64,000 nt of DNA. It comes from Viscum album. Taxonomy: Eukaryota; Streptophyta; Magnoliopsida; Santalales; Viscaceae. Shown piece by piece: positions 1 through 14,200 of this stretch. The stretch spans positions 1,170,338,670 through 1,170,402,669 of the forward strand of contig OY728137.1 of assembly GCA_963277665.1 (NCBI GenBank), written 5' to 3'. The position numbers and the translations under genes are program-made. Each line of letters starts with the position of its first letter. Within the stretch, counting starts at the first letter, position 1. The notes beneath the pieces are model-generated. The model did not search any database. It saw only the letters and a list, made by a program, of their open reading frames with translations, and had not been told where the DNA came from.

Positions 1-585
1 TAATTCATGGACATGGATTTGATGGTATGTTTACAATGTTCAAAAATATTCATTCCCTCAATATGATAGTTGTAATTGATATTGCATGTGATTATTCAAC
101 TAGTAGAGTATCCATGGTTAAGGTTTATCATCATGTGATTATTTATATGGAATTATTTAATCAGATTTTTTTCCTGCCATATTATAGTCAAGATTATGTT
201 TCACTTTTTTTCATATTATGTTTCAAGGGCATGTGTCTTTAGTTATTCATCATGCACTATTGTTTATGTTTATTAATTATATGTTCCACTATATTTCTTA
301 CCATTACTGAGCATCAGATCTCACCCATTTTATATGTGTTTTTTCACCAAGATGAGAAGATGTATTTTATAAATGACATTTGGATATAATATAGAAGTTT
401 ACGAGTATTTCTAATGGAATTTTTGTGTTTTATTTCATTTCATGTTGTAATGTAATGTTTATGTATGTAATGTATCTCCCAAACTACTAAACTGATCAGT
501 TCTTTGAGATTCAAGTCTTGTATCTATGAAAATGTAATAAAGTAATCCACTATGTCTGGGATACATGGGTCAGGGTATTGAAATA

Positions 586-640
586 ATCTCAACCCAGGAG
601 GGAATAGTGCCCCATCAAGGAATTATTTCATTCTTGGTTT
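586..640. repeat. Isolated copy of the 50-bp A-family motif
   Basis: The words CAACCCAGGAGGGAATAGTG and CCCCATC match the core of the 50-bp tandem units at 2.69-2.85 kb and 5.05-5.25 kb (CACCCAGGGGGGAATGGTGC, then CCCC). It is a lone degenerate unit about 2 kb upstream of the first array, so either a remnant of a longer array or an independent fragment of the same repeat family. Confidence 0.4.
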
Positions 641-1303
641 TGGGAGCATTGGAGGTTCGAGAACAGACATTACCAACTCATTTTTTTAATAAATGGTTTA
701 TCTAAGATATACATGATGAAAAAAAAACAATTATAAATAGAAATTAATTATATAATAATTGATGATTGTATTCCAAAACCATAACTGAAGATTAAAAAAA
801 ATATTTAATTTATTTAAAGAAATTAAATAATTACCTTAAAATTAATTATTTCTTCATTTATGGTTCTGAAAACATCCCTACATCAAACCATAATTGAGAT
901 ATAATAATATAGAATACATTCCCTCTATTAGTAATCCACACATGTTCTAATAACCTTAATATAGTTTCATATGAATCTCCTGGGTTTAATGTGGTAGATC
1001 CAGACACTTGCATCATTCAACTTTTATTGCCTTGAGAATTTCTAAAAAAATGATTCTTTTTGATTGATCTATAATTAAGAGTGGTGGTGTAGGATGATCA
1101 CTCTCCGTTATTGAGAGAATTCTTGGAGAGGTAACTCTATAGGGCTTCAACATAATTATCTTGGGATGTTTTTATGCACAATAAAAAGAAATTATAAACC
1201 TCAAATAAAATAATATAATTGTGTTTCAGTACTAATAGGGTTAGAAAAAATAATTTCCTTTACAGACTTATTATTTTTATTAATTTTCAAGGAACTCCAT
1301 GTA

Positions 1304-1334
<31 letters not shown>
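1304..1334. repeat. (AAT)n microsatellite
   Basis: Ten consecutive AAT units without interruption. The same trinucleotide is expanded inside both LTRs of element 1 (19.8 kb and 25.9 kb), but no LTR homology is visible around this copy. Confidence 0.9.
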
Positions 1335-2694
1335 TTTTTTCTTTAAATGTTTGAATGTCACGAATTAAATTAAATATTATTTATTAAATAATATTAAATA
1401 AATATTAATTGTCACATTATATTTAATCTCAGTTCATTATTCCACTGCAATATTTATCAAACAATAAAAAATGAATATTTATTTAATAAATAAATATTAC
1501 TACATTATTTTCCTATAAATAAATAAATATTATATTCACTAAATATCAAATGTAAATTTATTAAAAATTTCACTAAAAAAATATTCTCTCGAATAACTGG
1601 TGATAGAAAATATGTGATCAAGAAAAAATGAATTATTATTAATCCACATGTAGTAATAGTATTTATTCAACATGTTAAATAATAAATAATAATATTATTT
1701 AACTGAGGTTATGGATATACTTATCGTGTCACCCTCATAGACCCCTTCTCAGTGGGATTCAAGGAAGGATACCAAACTCCATGGTTATCATCATGCAACA
1801 TGCTAATGAACCCATATTGATAGAAGTTAATAGCACAACAACATTAAACAACATATGGATGATTGCTATGTAATATAATCCCTTTATCTCATAATCTCTA
1901 ATCAAGAATGTTTCATGTTGGTTCCATCAACATTTTCCCAAGATATCTCTTCCTTTGACATTGAAGAAATTGAAGTTCCAACATAAAATCATGGATATAG
2001 ATTTATTTAGGCTATATCATTTCTGTCAAAGGGCCTAATATATAAACCGTTGTAAAATAATAGTAGAGGAAATTCATTTCTCTCTTTATTCATCAGTGAA
2101 ATAATACTCGTGATGCACCCAATGTATCTTACTTCACTTTAAACATATAATGTTATAATTGTTATTTATACATCCAAGTACACGAATCCTAACATCTATT
2201 AATAATAATATTAAATTCTAAGGATCAATACACACGTCTGTAGATAGGAATATATAACGAAATGTATAAATGTGTATTTCTAACTAGTGGGTTACACTCT
2301 TATAATATCCAACATAGACAATTTACAAGGGAATACACCATGAGAAGGTTCCTCTATGTCCTACAAGTCTCCACCCCTTCTATAAAATATCATTTTTTTC
2401 TCAAATAATTTCATACGGCTATAAAACATATATTTAAGAACACTGTCATTGAAATTATGGGATATCATCATAGTGGGGAACTTCTATGACCTTTCTATGT
2501 AATAAATTTTTTTGGACATTACCGCATACTATATCACATAGAAAAGAAATCATGATATAATAATAATTTGATTAATATTCAAAACAATTAATAAAAGTTC
2601 TCGTAAAGTATGTATAATTTTTTTCTTGGGAACCAACTCCAACATTCATCCCTTATCACAAGACAAAGGGAATAAAAACCTTCCCTAGAGCCAC

Positions 2695-2848
2695 CTCATT
2701 TATCATCACCACCCAGGGGGAATGTTGAACTACCTTAGAACCATCTAATTTATCATCAGACACTAAGGGGAGAGTGAAACCTTCCATATAACCAACTCAT
2801 ATACCATCCCCACCCAGGGGGGAATGGTGCCCCACTTCGAAACCATTC
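2695..2848. repeat. 50-bp tandem sub-repeats (3 units)
   Basis: Units begin at 2,695, 2,745 and 2,796 with CT(C/A)AT(T/A)TA(T/C)CATC and share a G-run (AGGGGGAATG, AAGGGGAGAG, AGGGGGGAAT) followed by CC(T/A)..AACCA. Period is 50-51 bp. The same array recurs in the second 2.4-kb copy. Confidence 0.75.
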
Positions 2849-4309
2849 TACAGATATATTCATATTAGTTTTCATAGTTAGTATGATATACAGAACTAAT
2901 TTCCCAAATTTAACATAAATGATTTACATTTCATTTATAGTTTATTATCATAAAAAATATCTCAATTTCCAAGATACCATTTTAATATTATTTTCAAGTG
3001 GTTAGAACTCACCCAACTAGGGTTCCAAACCCATTTTTACCTAGGGTAACCAATTTTATTTTCCCACATTAAATATGTATTATAAACCTATGAATCAACC
3101 TAGGTACTCTGTGATAAACCTAGTAGGTCACAATCCATTATGTGACCCATTTAGTTTCCTTATATATTTCCCATTTCACTAGTTCAAGGCACACCTCACT
3201 TAGTGAACAAAGGATTAGTCTCTACATTTATTATTGCACTAATCAAAGTCCAAATGATGTGATTCCAATAGAAAATAGAGTCATATACCATTTAATTTAC
3301 TTTTAATTCAAACACATATTTTTTTATTGTGACCATGAGTTATATGCATGTCAAAAATGATATCAAACATTATGGATTACTTAGGGACCACCTACCTCAT
3401 TTGGAGTAATTTACTTTAAACAAAGCTTGTGAGCCCTCTCCTAAGATAGTCCAATCCCAAATATCTAATTCCCAACTAGAAGTGTCCTTGAACCAATAAA
3501 ATTCATTTCAATTTAGTTATAAAATAATTATATTTTATTTACACATTATACTAATTCCACTACAAATTATTTGGGAATAATTTAAAATATAATCAATGGG
3601 ATTTTTTGTGTCTAAGACTTGAGAAATGGAATCACACCACCCCCGGTATCAACCCAAACCTCAAACACGAAATGAAAAAAAAATTCATTTCAACTCATCC
3701 ATGAATTTCACTTATATAGACATAATTCAAAATAGATCTTAACATAGTGACATACTTTTATAAAACCTCCTGAAACATTGTGTGTTCATCATCTCAGAAT
3801 CTCCTCCATCTGTGATAAAAGTGATCTTAAATTAAAAAATGATTCCACGATGTCTCAGTAGAATTATTACTCAACCCTATCCAAGAGAAACTAAAATCAT
3901 TGGATAAAAATGGAAAATAAGAACACGTGAATATGAAAAGAAATTCACCATAGAAACATGGAAAATAACCTTCAATAACTTTTGATAAATAAGGGTTAAA
4001 GGAAATAGGGGATGTGAAAAGGATCTCACACTCTCCTTGTTTTCATATTATATAAATGAATAATCTAGAAGGGTTTTCTAGTTTTAAGAGTATAAAAACC
4101 ATCCCATCGTAATTCCACCAATCTAACCAATTAACCAATATTTTATACAAAATGGACATAGATTTTTTATCCTCATTTTTTGAAAAATACACAAACCCTT
4201 TAATATTACGACACTTATTTATATGGACCTTATGTATCATCCATCGGAGTTTATAATGTTCTGATCCCATAAGTATCAACCAAAACAAGATTTAAAATGT
4301 TGAGATTTT

Positions 4310-4975
4310 ATCTCTATGTACTTTCTTAGTACACATGAAGAGTTTTTTGTAGAATAGGAATTGGAAAATGAAGGGTAAATAGAAAAGGAACGGGAAACTA
4401 AATACCATTCAAAGTTATGTTTTGTTGAGAAGGAATGGAATGATAGTTGAAAATTTGAATGAAAAATATCCTTTTCTTCCTCACGCACTCACAAAACACT
4501 CTCCCTATTAGCCCAAACATCACTATAAACTACTCGTAATCATGACCCATCATTGCACACTCCCTCAATGCAATGCTTTCAGTGATGCTCCATCAACCCC
4601 AGCCCATAATACATAGAACCATTTCCATAGTACCATCAATTCATGTATTATTTTCATAATCCTTCATAGATGCAATTATATCTCCCCGCTACCACTTCAG
4701 CCCTCCACTATCTATATACTTTGGTATAACAATCTTATTGTTAGAACCAATTTTCACTATTTATTATATGATATGTTTGATTGTGGAGAAAGTATTTTGA
4801 TCATCACTATAACATAAATGTACTTGTTGTAATGGTTTTCCAACACCATCGTCCAAACATTTAACATATCCATCCCATTTATCCTATGCCCCTGAGTTTT
4901 TTCAATGGTTTTTGAAGGTAATGAGATTTTTGGAAGGTTATAGGTCATCAAGATAAAAGAATAATGATTTTTTTG
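4310..4975. mobile_element. MITE-like segment in copy 1 of the 2.4-kb repeat
   Basis: The left part carries GGAATTGG, GGGAAAC, TGTTTTGTTGAG and AAGGAATGGAATG, words typical of several plant DNA-transposon MITEs. The right part ends near TATGTCAAACAAAAG. Similar sequence lies at 6.7-7.3 kb and, with clearer inverted ends, at 32.5-33.3 kb. No transposase is visible. Terminal repeats here are too eroded to fix the ends or a target duplication. Confidence 0.4.
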
Positions 4976-5052
4976 ATGGAAATACCAATTAGTTTATGTC
5001 AAACAAAAGATGACAATGAAAGGGGGAGTAATAGTTCCCGCCTCACGACCAT

Positions 5053-5255
5053 CTCATATCTCATCAATATCTGGGTGGAATAGTTCAAAGTCCTAGAACC
5101 ACCTCATATATCATCATCACATAGGGGTGGATGTCACCTAAATTTATAAGCGTCTCATTTATCATCACAACTTATGGGGAATAATGCCTCACCTTAGAAC
5201 CATATCATATCCCATCACCACCAAGGGGGGAATGAAACCCCACTATGGAGCCATC
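5053..5255. repeat. 50-bp tandem sub-repeats (4 units)
   Basis: Units start at 5,053, 5,103, 5,154 and 5,204, so the period is 50-51 bp. Each has CTCAT(A/T)T..CATCA followed by a G-run and GAATA/GAATG. One more unit than in the first copy. Confidence 0.8.
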
Positions 5256-6710
5256 CCATATATTTATTATAGTTTTTACAATTCACAATAGATACTATTA
5301 TATGTTCAAAATTTAAACATAATGAAGTTACATTTAATTCATAGTTTATTATCATTCCTAATATATTTGATCCCTAGTTAATATTTTAATGTTCTTTTTA
5401 AGAGGTTGACACTCTCCCAACTAATGTTCAAAGGCCATTTCACCTAGGAATAGTGATTTTATTGTCCATATTCATCATGAATTGTAAACCAAGGGATAAT
5501 ACTTGGGCGTCTACATTCAATATACTAGGTCATAATCTATTTACTTAATCCAATAAGTTGCCAAAAGTATTTTACATTCCACATGTTTAAGGGACACCTC
5601 CCCTAGTTGCCAAAGGTTTAAGATCTATATTTATTATTTGATTACTCATGTACTAGATAATTTGATTCTAACATGGAATATAATCATATACCATTTAGTT
5701 TAATTTTAGTTCAAATATAAATTAGGTCATTGTGAACATGCATTATGAACACATAGAAAATGATATTAGTATTTAGGGATACATCAATGACCACCTACCT
5801 CATCTAGAGTTATTTCTTTTAAACAAATCATGTCCGACATCCCCAAAAATTTTCCAATGCCAACAGTCTATTCCCAACCACACATGTCCCTAACCCCATA
5901 AATTTCATTTTAATTCAATTATAAAACAATTTTGATTAATTTACACATTAATCTAATATTAATTCCATAACTAAATATTTGGGAATAATCGAAGAATTAT
6001 ACACTTTGGAAATATTCTATGATTATACATTGGGAAACGAGGTGCACACGTACCCTAGTATCCACCCATTCCTCTAAAAGAAAAAATATACATTTTCACA
6101 TTTCTTATTATACATAAAATTTACCAAAAATTATATAAATCCATAAATAAGTCAAAAACGTAACATAAAAAAATAAAACAACATGAAAACCAATGTGTTC
6201 AATGTCTTAGAATCTCCTCTATCCAAGATAAATAGTGGTATTACAATATTGGATGATTCTACCATGTCCTTGTAGAAATATTACTTAGGAATAGCCAAGA
6301 AACACTAAAATTAAAAGCTAAAAAGTTGGAATAATAAATAAGGAATTATAATAGAACCTCACCTTAAATAATGATACTATCCACCTTTAATCACTATTTC
6401 TAAATGAGGTTGAAATGAATAAGCGTATGGAAAAAGAAGCTCTACCAAAATTTATTTTCTCATAAAAAAGAATCTTTAAGGTAGATTTTAATTTTAATAG
6501 AAAAAAATACCATCCCATCATTTTACCCTTAATCAAACCAGTTAATTAATATTTTAGAAAAACTAATTATAAGGTTCATTAAACTCAATTGTTGAAACAA
6601 TTTAGGACTCTTACAAATGGGTTACCATATGTATCATTTCTAAAAATTTATAAATTATAATACCCTTATGTATCAACCAAATTAATATTAATAAATTTTG
6701 TAATTTATCT

Positions 6711-7300
6711 CTAATGTTTGATTGGTATGCCAAAAGTGTTTTTGGTGGAATGTGAATGAGAAAGAAAAGTGGAAAGGGAAGATAAATTCCATTCTAAATC
6801 ATGTTTGGTATGAAAGGAATGGAATGAAAATTTAAAATTTAATGGAAAAAACATCCTTTTAAAACACATCACAGACTTATCTCTTAAAAACCAATACATT
6901 ACCTTACACATCCTATATCTATGCCCCTTCACTTAAAACTCTCTATGTTTAACCCTATGAGTGAATCTACGCTCCACCACCGCATCATCATTAGACCCAT
7001 CTGCACAACACGATTGCTTAATCCATTTTCACTACAACCCTATGTGGACATAGATCCATGTCACCAGAATTACATTATCCCCCTTCCATTGTTTTAATTT
7101 GGTTTCATAGCTCTATTGTTGCAACCCACTATCACCGCTTCTAATATATGATGTTATAGGGTGTTGAATGTATTTAAATCACCACTTAAAGTCACAAGGA
7201 TCTGTAGAGAAGGATTCAAATATATTCATTTCAATAATTATTAATCACAATCCCCATTTACCCTACAACTCATTCTTAGATATCAAACAAGGCCTCAGTT
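6711..7300. mobile_element. MITE-like segment in copy 2 of the 2.4-kb repeat
   Basis: Begins near TGTTTGATTGGTATGCCAAA and carries GGAAAGGGAAG, CATGTTTGGTATG and AAGGAATGGAATGA. It ends near GATATCAAACAAGGCC, so the ends are weakly complementary (GTTTGAT...ATCAAAC). About 0.6 kb, non-coding, and parallel to the segment in copy 1. The class is most likely a DNA transposon MITE, but the superfamily cannot be assigned. Confidence 0.45.
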
Positions 7301-7439
7301 CTAAATACTTCATTTTGAAACTATACTTCCAAAACTATCTATGATTATATTATTCCATAAATCTTATTTCAAAATTCCCTTATATTATCCCCATTTTGAA
7401 ATAATATAATCTTACAGACAGTTTTATCTATATTCTATA

Positions 7440-8250
7440 AAATCATTATTAATCTTTATGAATCAACCAATTAACTCATATATATCATCCATGAAACCTT
7501 TACACATCAGATACTTAACCATTTTTAACCGTCACATATTAGAGTAACCCTTACATACTATAAGGCCCCCAATACTTATACCAATATCATTACCTCCAAT
7601 AGTCTTTATGTATCTATAGAACCTTTATTTATCACCATAGGGTGACCATTACATGTTGAATTTTCTATAGATTTACCTTTGTGTACTCTAGAGTTTCTCT
7701 TATTTGAGTAATGGAAAAAAAAAATTTCCTTTACTTATCACCATTATGACTCTTACATATTTCTTCACAAATTATTGAGGTTAATGATTCATAAAAAAAA
7801 TTTCAAAACAAGATGAATCATAAGTTAGCAATACATATAATGTTTAATTAACAATTATATATTTTTTCACTTAAGATAATAAGTATTTTAGATGATTTAA
7901 ATTCTAAACTAATTAGAGTTATAACAATGATTAAAATAATTGAAATCAACAAAATCTGAAGGAAACCTCAAATATCTATGAAACCATTACACATCCCCAG
8001 ACGAACATTTATGTATCAAAACGGACTCCCTGAAATAACAATTTTCTAGCTCATCTCTGTAAAATCATTATATATCAAATAATTATCCTCACATATCACA
8101 AGGAATAATCTAGTACTTTATCAAATTTTACTACCAAAATGGCCTTTATGTATCGCCAGTTCAAACATTTCCTAATGTAGAGTTACTATTACATAATAGT
8201 GGACATCAGAAACCATAATAATTTAGTATTTCCTAGAAACTATTATTTAA
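7440..8250. repeat. Field of degenerate 20-30 bp CCTTATGTAT-like repeats
   Basis: Recurring cores such as CTTACATA, CTTTATGTAT, CTTTATTTAT, CATTACATG and CTTTGTGTA are spaced about 20-30 bp apart from 7.5 to 7.7 kb and again from 8.0 to 8.2 kb. The same kind of field (CCCTTATGCATNAGG) occupies 38.5-39.1 kb. Very degenerate; spacing is irregular. Confidence 0.45.
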
Positions 8251-11200
8251 GGGACCACCCTTAAATATTTTTTCTTTAAAATTATTGATTCTATACTTAG
8301 GAAAACTCTTCAGACAAGTCTTGTGCTTCTGATGGATCTAATTTTGTAATATTTAATTCCAGTGGGTTTTCATTTGGAAGATTTAATTATTTTATAATTT
8401 CATAAAGAATTCTATATATTTTATTCACCTCTCTATTATAAACACCTTTCATAAAAAAAGGACTTTTAGATTCAATGTTTTCAATTGTTCCAACACTTAT
8501 TAAAAAAATGGTTTCCTCAAGTCTAGTTAGTTTATAAAATGAGATTTTCGAACCACTTAATATATTATATTATGTATCAAATGTGAATAACTTTATGTGT
8601 GAGAGTTTTCTAATTCTTTATAATATAATATAACTCTAAAAACCACCAAAATTCACATATAGTATTTCAAGATCATCTAAAATTGATGTTAGGAACACAT
8701 AATCATGTCAAAACTTCTCAAATATCTTTGAAAATTCATTAATCATTCACAAATATTTTTATCACAATTTCCCTAGTATTCAGAGGTCAATACCCATAAA
8801 AATTATCTAAATCATAAATGATGACTCTCTCACGATTTTAAAAATTATTCAACTCTTACTTACTCTTTTTTACATCACTTATGTTAGTACCGAATTCCTA
8901 ATAAGGCCACTTCAACACTACTCTAACACTCACATGACCACTCGGGACACCTTATGGGCCACCAAACACATCTAAAAATGCCACAAATAGGTGTTATAAC
9001 TCACGAAACCATGATTTTAATCCCAATTATCAAATAATCCCATGCCTTAAATAAAAAATTTAAATTTTCCCTGATTTTACCAAATTATAATGGTGTAGAA
9101 ATTACATCAATAACACATTGAATTTCAAAACATACGAGTCCTCTTCAAGGTTGTGTAACCCCCTTGTATGATATAAATTAGTCCCAATAAAGGTGGGGAT
9201 CTACCATAAAATTTACATAGTACTTCATTCCCCTTAATTAATAAGGCATGGGTCTTTATCCACTATAGTTTTTTAGTTGTTACATATAAGATATGAGTTT
9301 TTGTTTGTGTGGATATAATTTTTGCAATGATATATTTCATGTATCATGTTTCCCATTAGTATGATATCCTTGTTAAATTGGGGTTGTGGAGATTTTGGAT
9401 TCATCCTTTACCCTTAGTTTCCTTCAAGGTAAGACACATAATTTGGATATCATCTTCATTCTTTATCAGTCCTACTATATTTAGGGTATCTTTGGTTATG
9501 TGAAAGTTTTGATCCTTTTTAGAGTTGATCCATGAGGTTTTGGGTTCACCAATTACCAAATGATTCCAATATATAAATCATGTCTAGTTTTTTTAGTTTA
9601 TTTATTGATCCAAGATATTGAGTGGACCTGTTATCTCCATATTTTCTTTTGTGTTAATTTGGGATTTACTACTAGGAAGTTTTATACCCACACTATTTCG
9701 TGACTTCATTTACACATGTATTTTTTCAATGCAGATGATGCACAATTAAATTATTATTTTTATGTATGTTTAGTTTTTATAAATATTTTGAAGATGATTA
9801 TTTTTAGCATATAGTGGTGTTTGATGTAAAAGATAATTGTCAGTGATATCTTCCTAGGAATTATTAAAATAAGAATGCTTTTTACATTGATATATATTTT
9901 TTTCTATTCATGATGTAATATTTTGTACCTTTTTTCTTTCAAGGTGTGATTATGATATATTTTAGTGGATTACTATTTTCAAATATATATATTTGTTATG
10001 TTGTTATATTATTTATATATCATGTGTGGTTGTTGATTTTATTTTTGTTAAAGATGAATATTTGAAATAAGTTGTTATTGTATAATCCATCCAATGTATA
10101 TTATTCCTTATTAGTGCTAGTCTATAACCCCTGACATATTAGAGGTGATATTGGGGTGGAACACTCAGTTTACTGCTATCCTAGGTGGGGTTGGGGGGCG
10201 GGTCGGGTCATGTCAAAATGGATTTTTGGTCATTTGAGGATTATATATGAAAATAATTATGTCATTTGACTTTCCTTGAATGTGTTTTTACATGTGATGC
10301 TATTATTTATAATTATTTTACTGATTTAGTGTGGAATGAGATTCAAAATACTCATATTGTTACCCTAAGAGAGGAGAAATTTCCCATTTTATTTTCAATT
10401 AAATTTAGTGTTGGATTATATTCCCACTTACCTTGTTTTTTCTACAACACTCTAATATTTAAATGAAATATATCATTTAAATAATAAATTTTTTTGATAT
10501 ATTTCTTAACACATTACATCGAAGAAAAATAAACAACAAATTATTATGGAATTGTTAAAATATAGATGTAGAAATGGTTGGTTAAAATATATATAACTAA
10601 ATTATGACATATATGTATAAATAAAAATTAATGGTCATTATTAATACGAATTAATTGATGAAAAATCAATTAGTGTAGCTAAAAAATTTATAAAATTGGA
10701 TTATTATTGAAAATGTTTACTTTATAAAAATTGGATTTTTATGTGTCAGAATCGAAATATATTATAGACAAAATATATTGTCTATATTATTAATATATTA
10801 ACACCAATTTTACTTGTAATTGATATGAAATATTAATGAAAAGTTTTTGTTTTTAGAATGATATTTTCCTAGGATTTATTTATCTCTATGTTTCAATGAT
10901 TTTGTTTAATATTTAAGTTCTAAAATTTTAGAAAATAAAATTGAAAAAATAAAATAAATTTTATATTAAACATGTCAATATTATGATAAAATGAATTTTT
11001 GATAATTTTCTGAAATAGTTGATTTTTATATGAATACTGAAAAAATATCAATATTGCTAAAACTATCTCTTTTATGACACTATCATAAAAAAAGAATGAA
11101 TTAAAAGTATTTAAAACCGTTTATACATAAAAATTTATATTGATACAGTAAAATAAAAATTTCTAAAATACTATATTTAATTCATTAACCCCCTACGTAA

Positions 11201-14200
11201 CATTTTGTAATCCTAAGATATATTTTACTCAAATTTTTTTATTCGCATATATTAAAAATTAATCATCATCACTTGTCGAAATTAAACATATAAAAATGGA
11301 CTTCTTACATAAATAAAAATATAATATTATGTAATGATTTAAATTTCATTTAGTGGAATAAAATCAGGATGACTAAGATTACTGTTAATGACCATGATAA
11401 TGGTAAACCTGTTATTTCAAAGTGAAATTCTACAAATATTTTGTAATTTTAATCTAATAAATTAAATTAATATATTTAAAATTATGACTATAATATGAGT
11501 TTTAAATATATATATTATTAAATTACCACATATACAATTATTATCCGATGTTAAATAATATTATGAACACATAATGTTTAAAGCACAATTTTTTTACAAA
11601 AAACTAATTTTCAATATATAAAATTTATTTATCTAAAAGATAAATTTATTTCATTTATAAATTTAAATAGATTAAATGGATATTGAATTTATATTTAGGA
11701 TACCCAAATTTGGAAATAAGTGTTATATTATATTTTTAGTAAATATAAATTACTTTTTTAAGAACTTATTACTAAAGTAAAATCCAAAATGGTAAAATGT
11801 AAAAAAAACTAATTGTAAATAACTAAAAACATGTTTAAAACATGAATGTGAATTTTTTGTGGAGGAATGATCAAATAAAGGAAACCCAAACTCTATTACT
11901 TATATTTTTTTTGTGTTATTTACCCCAGAATAGTGTAATAATATCATTGAAAAGTTAAGGGTAACAATTTTTATTTTATTTTATTCACTTATGAAATGGA
12001 AAACATCAATCCCATCATGAAAAACCAATTACTTCATATTTCATCATTAAAAAATTAAAATTTTTCCCATAATATAATACTATCTCAATTTCATAATCAC
12101 TGATGACAATACATTAGCTTAATCTCTTCATTTCCAAGGATATATTCAAGATAATGGTTAAGGTACCAATTTGTGTATTACATACTTCTTACCGTTTATT
12201 CATAATCATTATGTTACAAAAATATATAAACATAGTTATATAATGAAATAAGTGTAATTATAATACTTATGTGTCACTATATTATTGAAAAAACCATTAT
12301 TTATTCATTTCCACCCACTTAGAAAAACAAAAGAACATTTACGATGCATTGTGAGGACTCCCACCTCCAAAAAGTATTGTTTCATGATTTTAATCATGAT
12401 TTTATTTCTATATTCAAAAAAATTTAATTTTACTCATATAATTAGAATCATATAATTGTTGTCATTATTATTATGTTTTAAATATATTATAAACTTACTT
12501 AACCATACTCACCCACTGTGATATAACATGTTCAGATTTGGGGTAGGTTTAACTACAAGATTTAACTATGCTATAAAAATCTATCATTGATGAATATGGA
12601 AGCATAAATACTAAATGTATTATAAGTTAATAAGAATCTAATTTTTTTATTTTTTGAGTGGTTATATTTATTATTTAATTTATTATTTAAATATCATATT
12701 TAATCACTAAAATCACCGAAATAAGTCCACACTGATTAAAATTTCATGAAAACATAAGAAAAAACTATATAATAAATAAATAGAATATGAAAATTAATGG
12801 AATATATTAAATTAAAAATAGATTATTATTTTTCCGAATAAGGAATATATTTAAATTAATTTTATTATTTTGGAAGTTAAGTGCATGCGTAGAATGAATC
12901 AGGAACAATGTAACAATTTATTAGCTCAATTTTTAATTCCTTCAGACAAACATCTTATTATACACCATGATTCCTTTATAATAGTGTATATTATTATCAT
13001 TTAATATTTTTTATTATTATTCTCTTTTTATTCATTTTAATTAATATTTCATTTGAAATCATAACCCTCAATGGGGTTTGAATCAAAATTTTGTAATGTT
13101 GTAAGGGATTTCTTGGTTAAAATTTAGATTCTTGGAGAGAGAATACATTTTGGGCACCATTTCTTCCATTTATGGTGTATTTACTAAAAATGAATGTATT
13201 TTTATCAGATTTTTTAATTCATGGGATATACAAATCCAAATCATGTTTCTTTCTTCAAATGGATATTAACTCTATTATTACCCAAGAAGTAATGTTTTTT
13301 TGTAACTAAATTTTTATTCATTGAGTTTTATTATTTCATATTGAAATTTTCTTAGGTTCTCCCAACCTAATATTTTGTTATATGGTATTTTAAAATCATA
13401 TATTTTTTTTAAAATGATTTTTTTAATTCAAATTAATTTTTATCATCTAGGGATTCAAAAAAAATTTAAGGCACAAGAAGGTCCATTGCATAATAAAATG
13501 TTTAATATTTTTCATGAAATATCGTCTAGAAAAATTTATATCATTTTCAAGGACCCATTATTGGATATTATTTTCAAAAGTAAAAATTTTCAAACCCATT
13601 CATTTCAAATTTTCAAATGTTTTGTTTGAAAGTGACATGTAAGTTTTTATTTGAAGTCAATGTTGTATATTTTTTTTAAAATATCTTTTATGTTTTGACC
13701 TCTTGTTTAATTTTTATACATCCAAGGATTTATACTCCTGAGAGTCAAGCTCCATGATCTATTCTTTAAAAAATATATATATTTATAATTTTAGGGATTA
13801 AACTCTAGATATCAAAGAATTTGATTCTTAATCCCTTATTATATGATATTGTTCGATGGATTATTTTGAAATGATGTTTTTAATCTATGTTGTTATCATC
13901 ATGAGTTTCCATTGATACACTAGGGATATGTTCTTTTGAAAGAATCAACCCTCTTTTTTATGGTCATATAGTGTTCATTTATATTAAAAATTGATCCATA
14001 AAAAACATTGAATTGCCTAACCATTAACTATGAATAGGAATAAATTTTCTTCTAATTAATTTTATTTGTGAATACCCAATTTTATATTACTTTTATTGAT
14101 GGGTGTTCACCTAGATTCCATATATTGATAGACTAGGTAAAATATTGACTAAACCTTATACTATTACTCTATACTATTTTAACATGAGGTATTATTGTAT

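Larger units (their letters stand above)
1..2639. other. AT-rich intergenic DNA without a recognisable gene
   Basis: No reading frame longer than about 70 codons and no domain that I recognise. Composition is AT-rich with runs of A and T. The only structures I can support are the AAT microsatellite near 1.3 kb and a single copy of the CCCAGG(A/G)GGGAATAGTGCCCC motif near 0.6 kb, listed separately. Probably decayed transposon sequence, but no family can be named. Confidence 0.6.
2640..4985. repeat. 2.4-kb repeat, copy 1 of a tandem pair
   Basis: Hand alignment to 4,986-7,300 finds matching words in the same order at a nearly constant offset: GACCACCTACCTCAT (offset about 2,400), ATTTGGGAATAAT (3,569 and 5,978, offset 2,409), AACCAATTAACCAATATTTT against AACCAGTTAATTAATATTTT (offset 2,410) and GGAATGGAATGA (offset about 2,380). 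The copies lie end to end and have diverged substantially. Each contains, in order, a 50-bp sub-repeat array, about 1.5 kb of unique sequence and a MITE-like segment. No coding frame crosses it. Parts resemble repeat A at 34-39 kb (the CCTTATGTATCA words and a motif near ATCTCC), so it may be an old internal or LTR piece of that family. Confidence 0.75.
4986..7300. repeat. 2.4-kb repeat, copy 2 of a tandem pair
   Basis: Direct copy of 2,640-4,985, offset about 2.38-2.41 kb over its whole length, with many substitutions and small indels. Its 50-bp array has four units instead of three. Because the copies share order, orientation and near-constant spacing, unequal exchange or a tandem insertion is more likely than two independent insertions. 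Confidence 0.75.

Noticed and set aside
4276..6932. Similar short minus-strand frames at 4,276-4,488 and 6,711-6,932
   Set aside because: The shared Ser/Phe/His-rich translation follows from the purine-rich MITE-like segment duplicated at DNA level; the reading ends differ and no start context is shared.
10400..13300. Possible inverted copy of repeat B
   Set aside because: Only composition and one short GGAGGTGGGA-like word agree; several attempted anchors from B failed to align in order.
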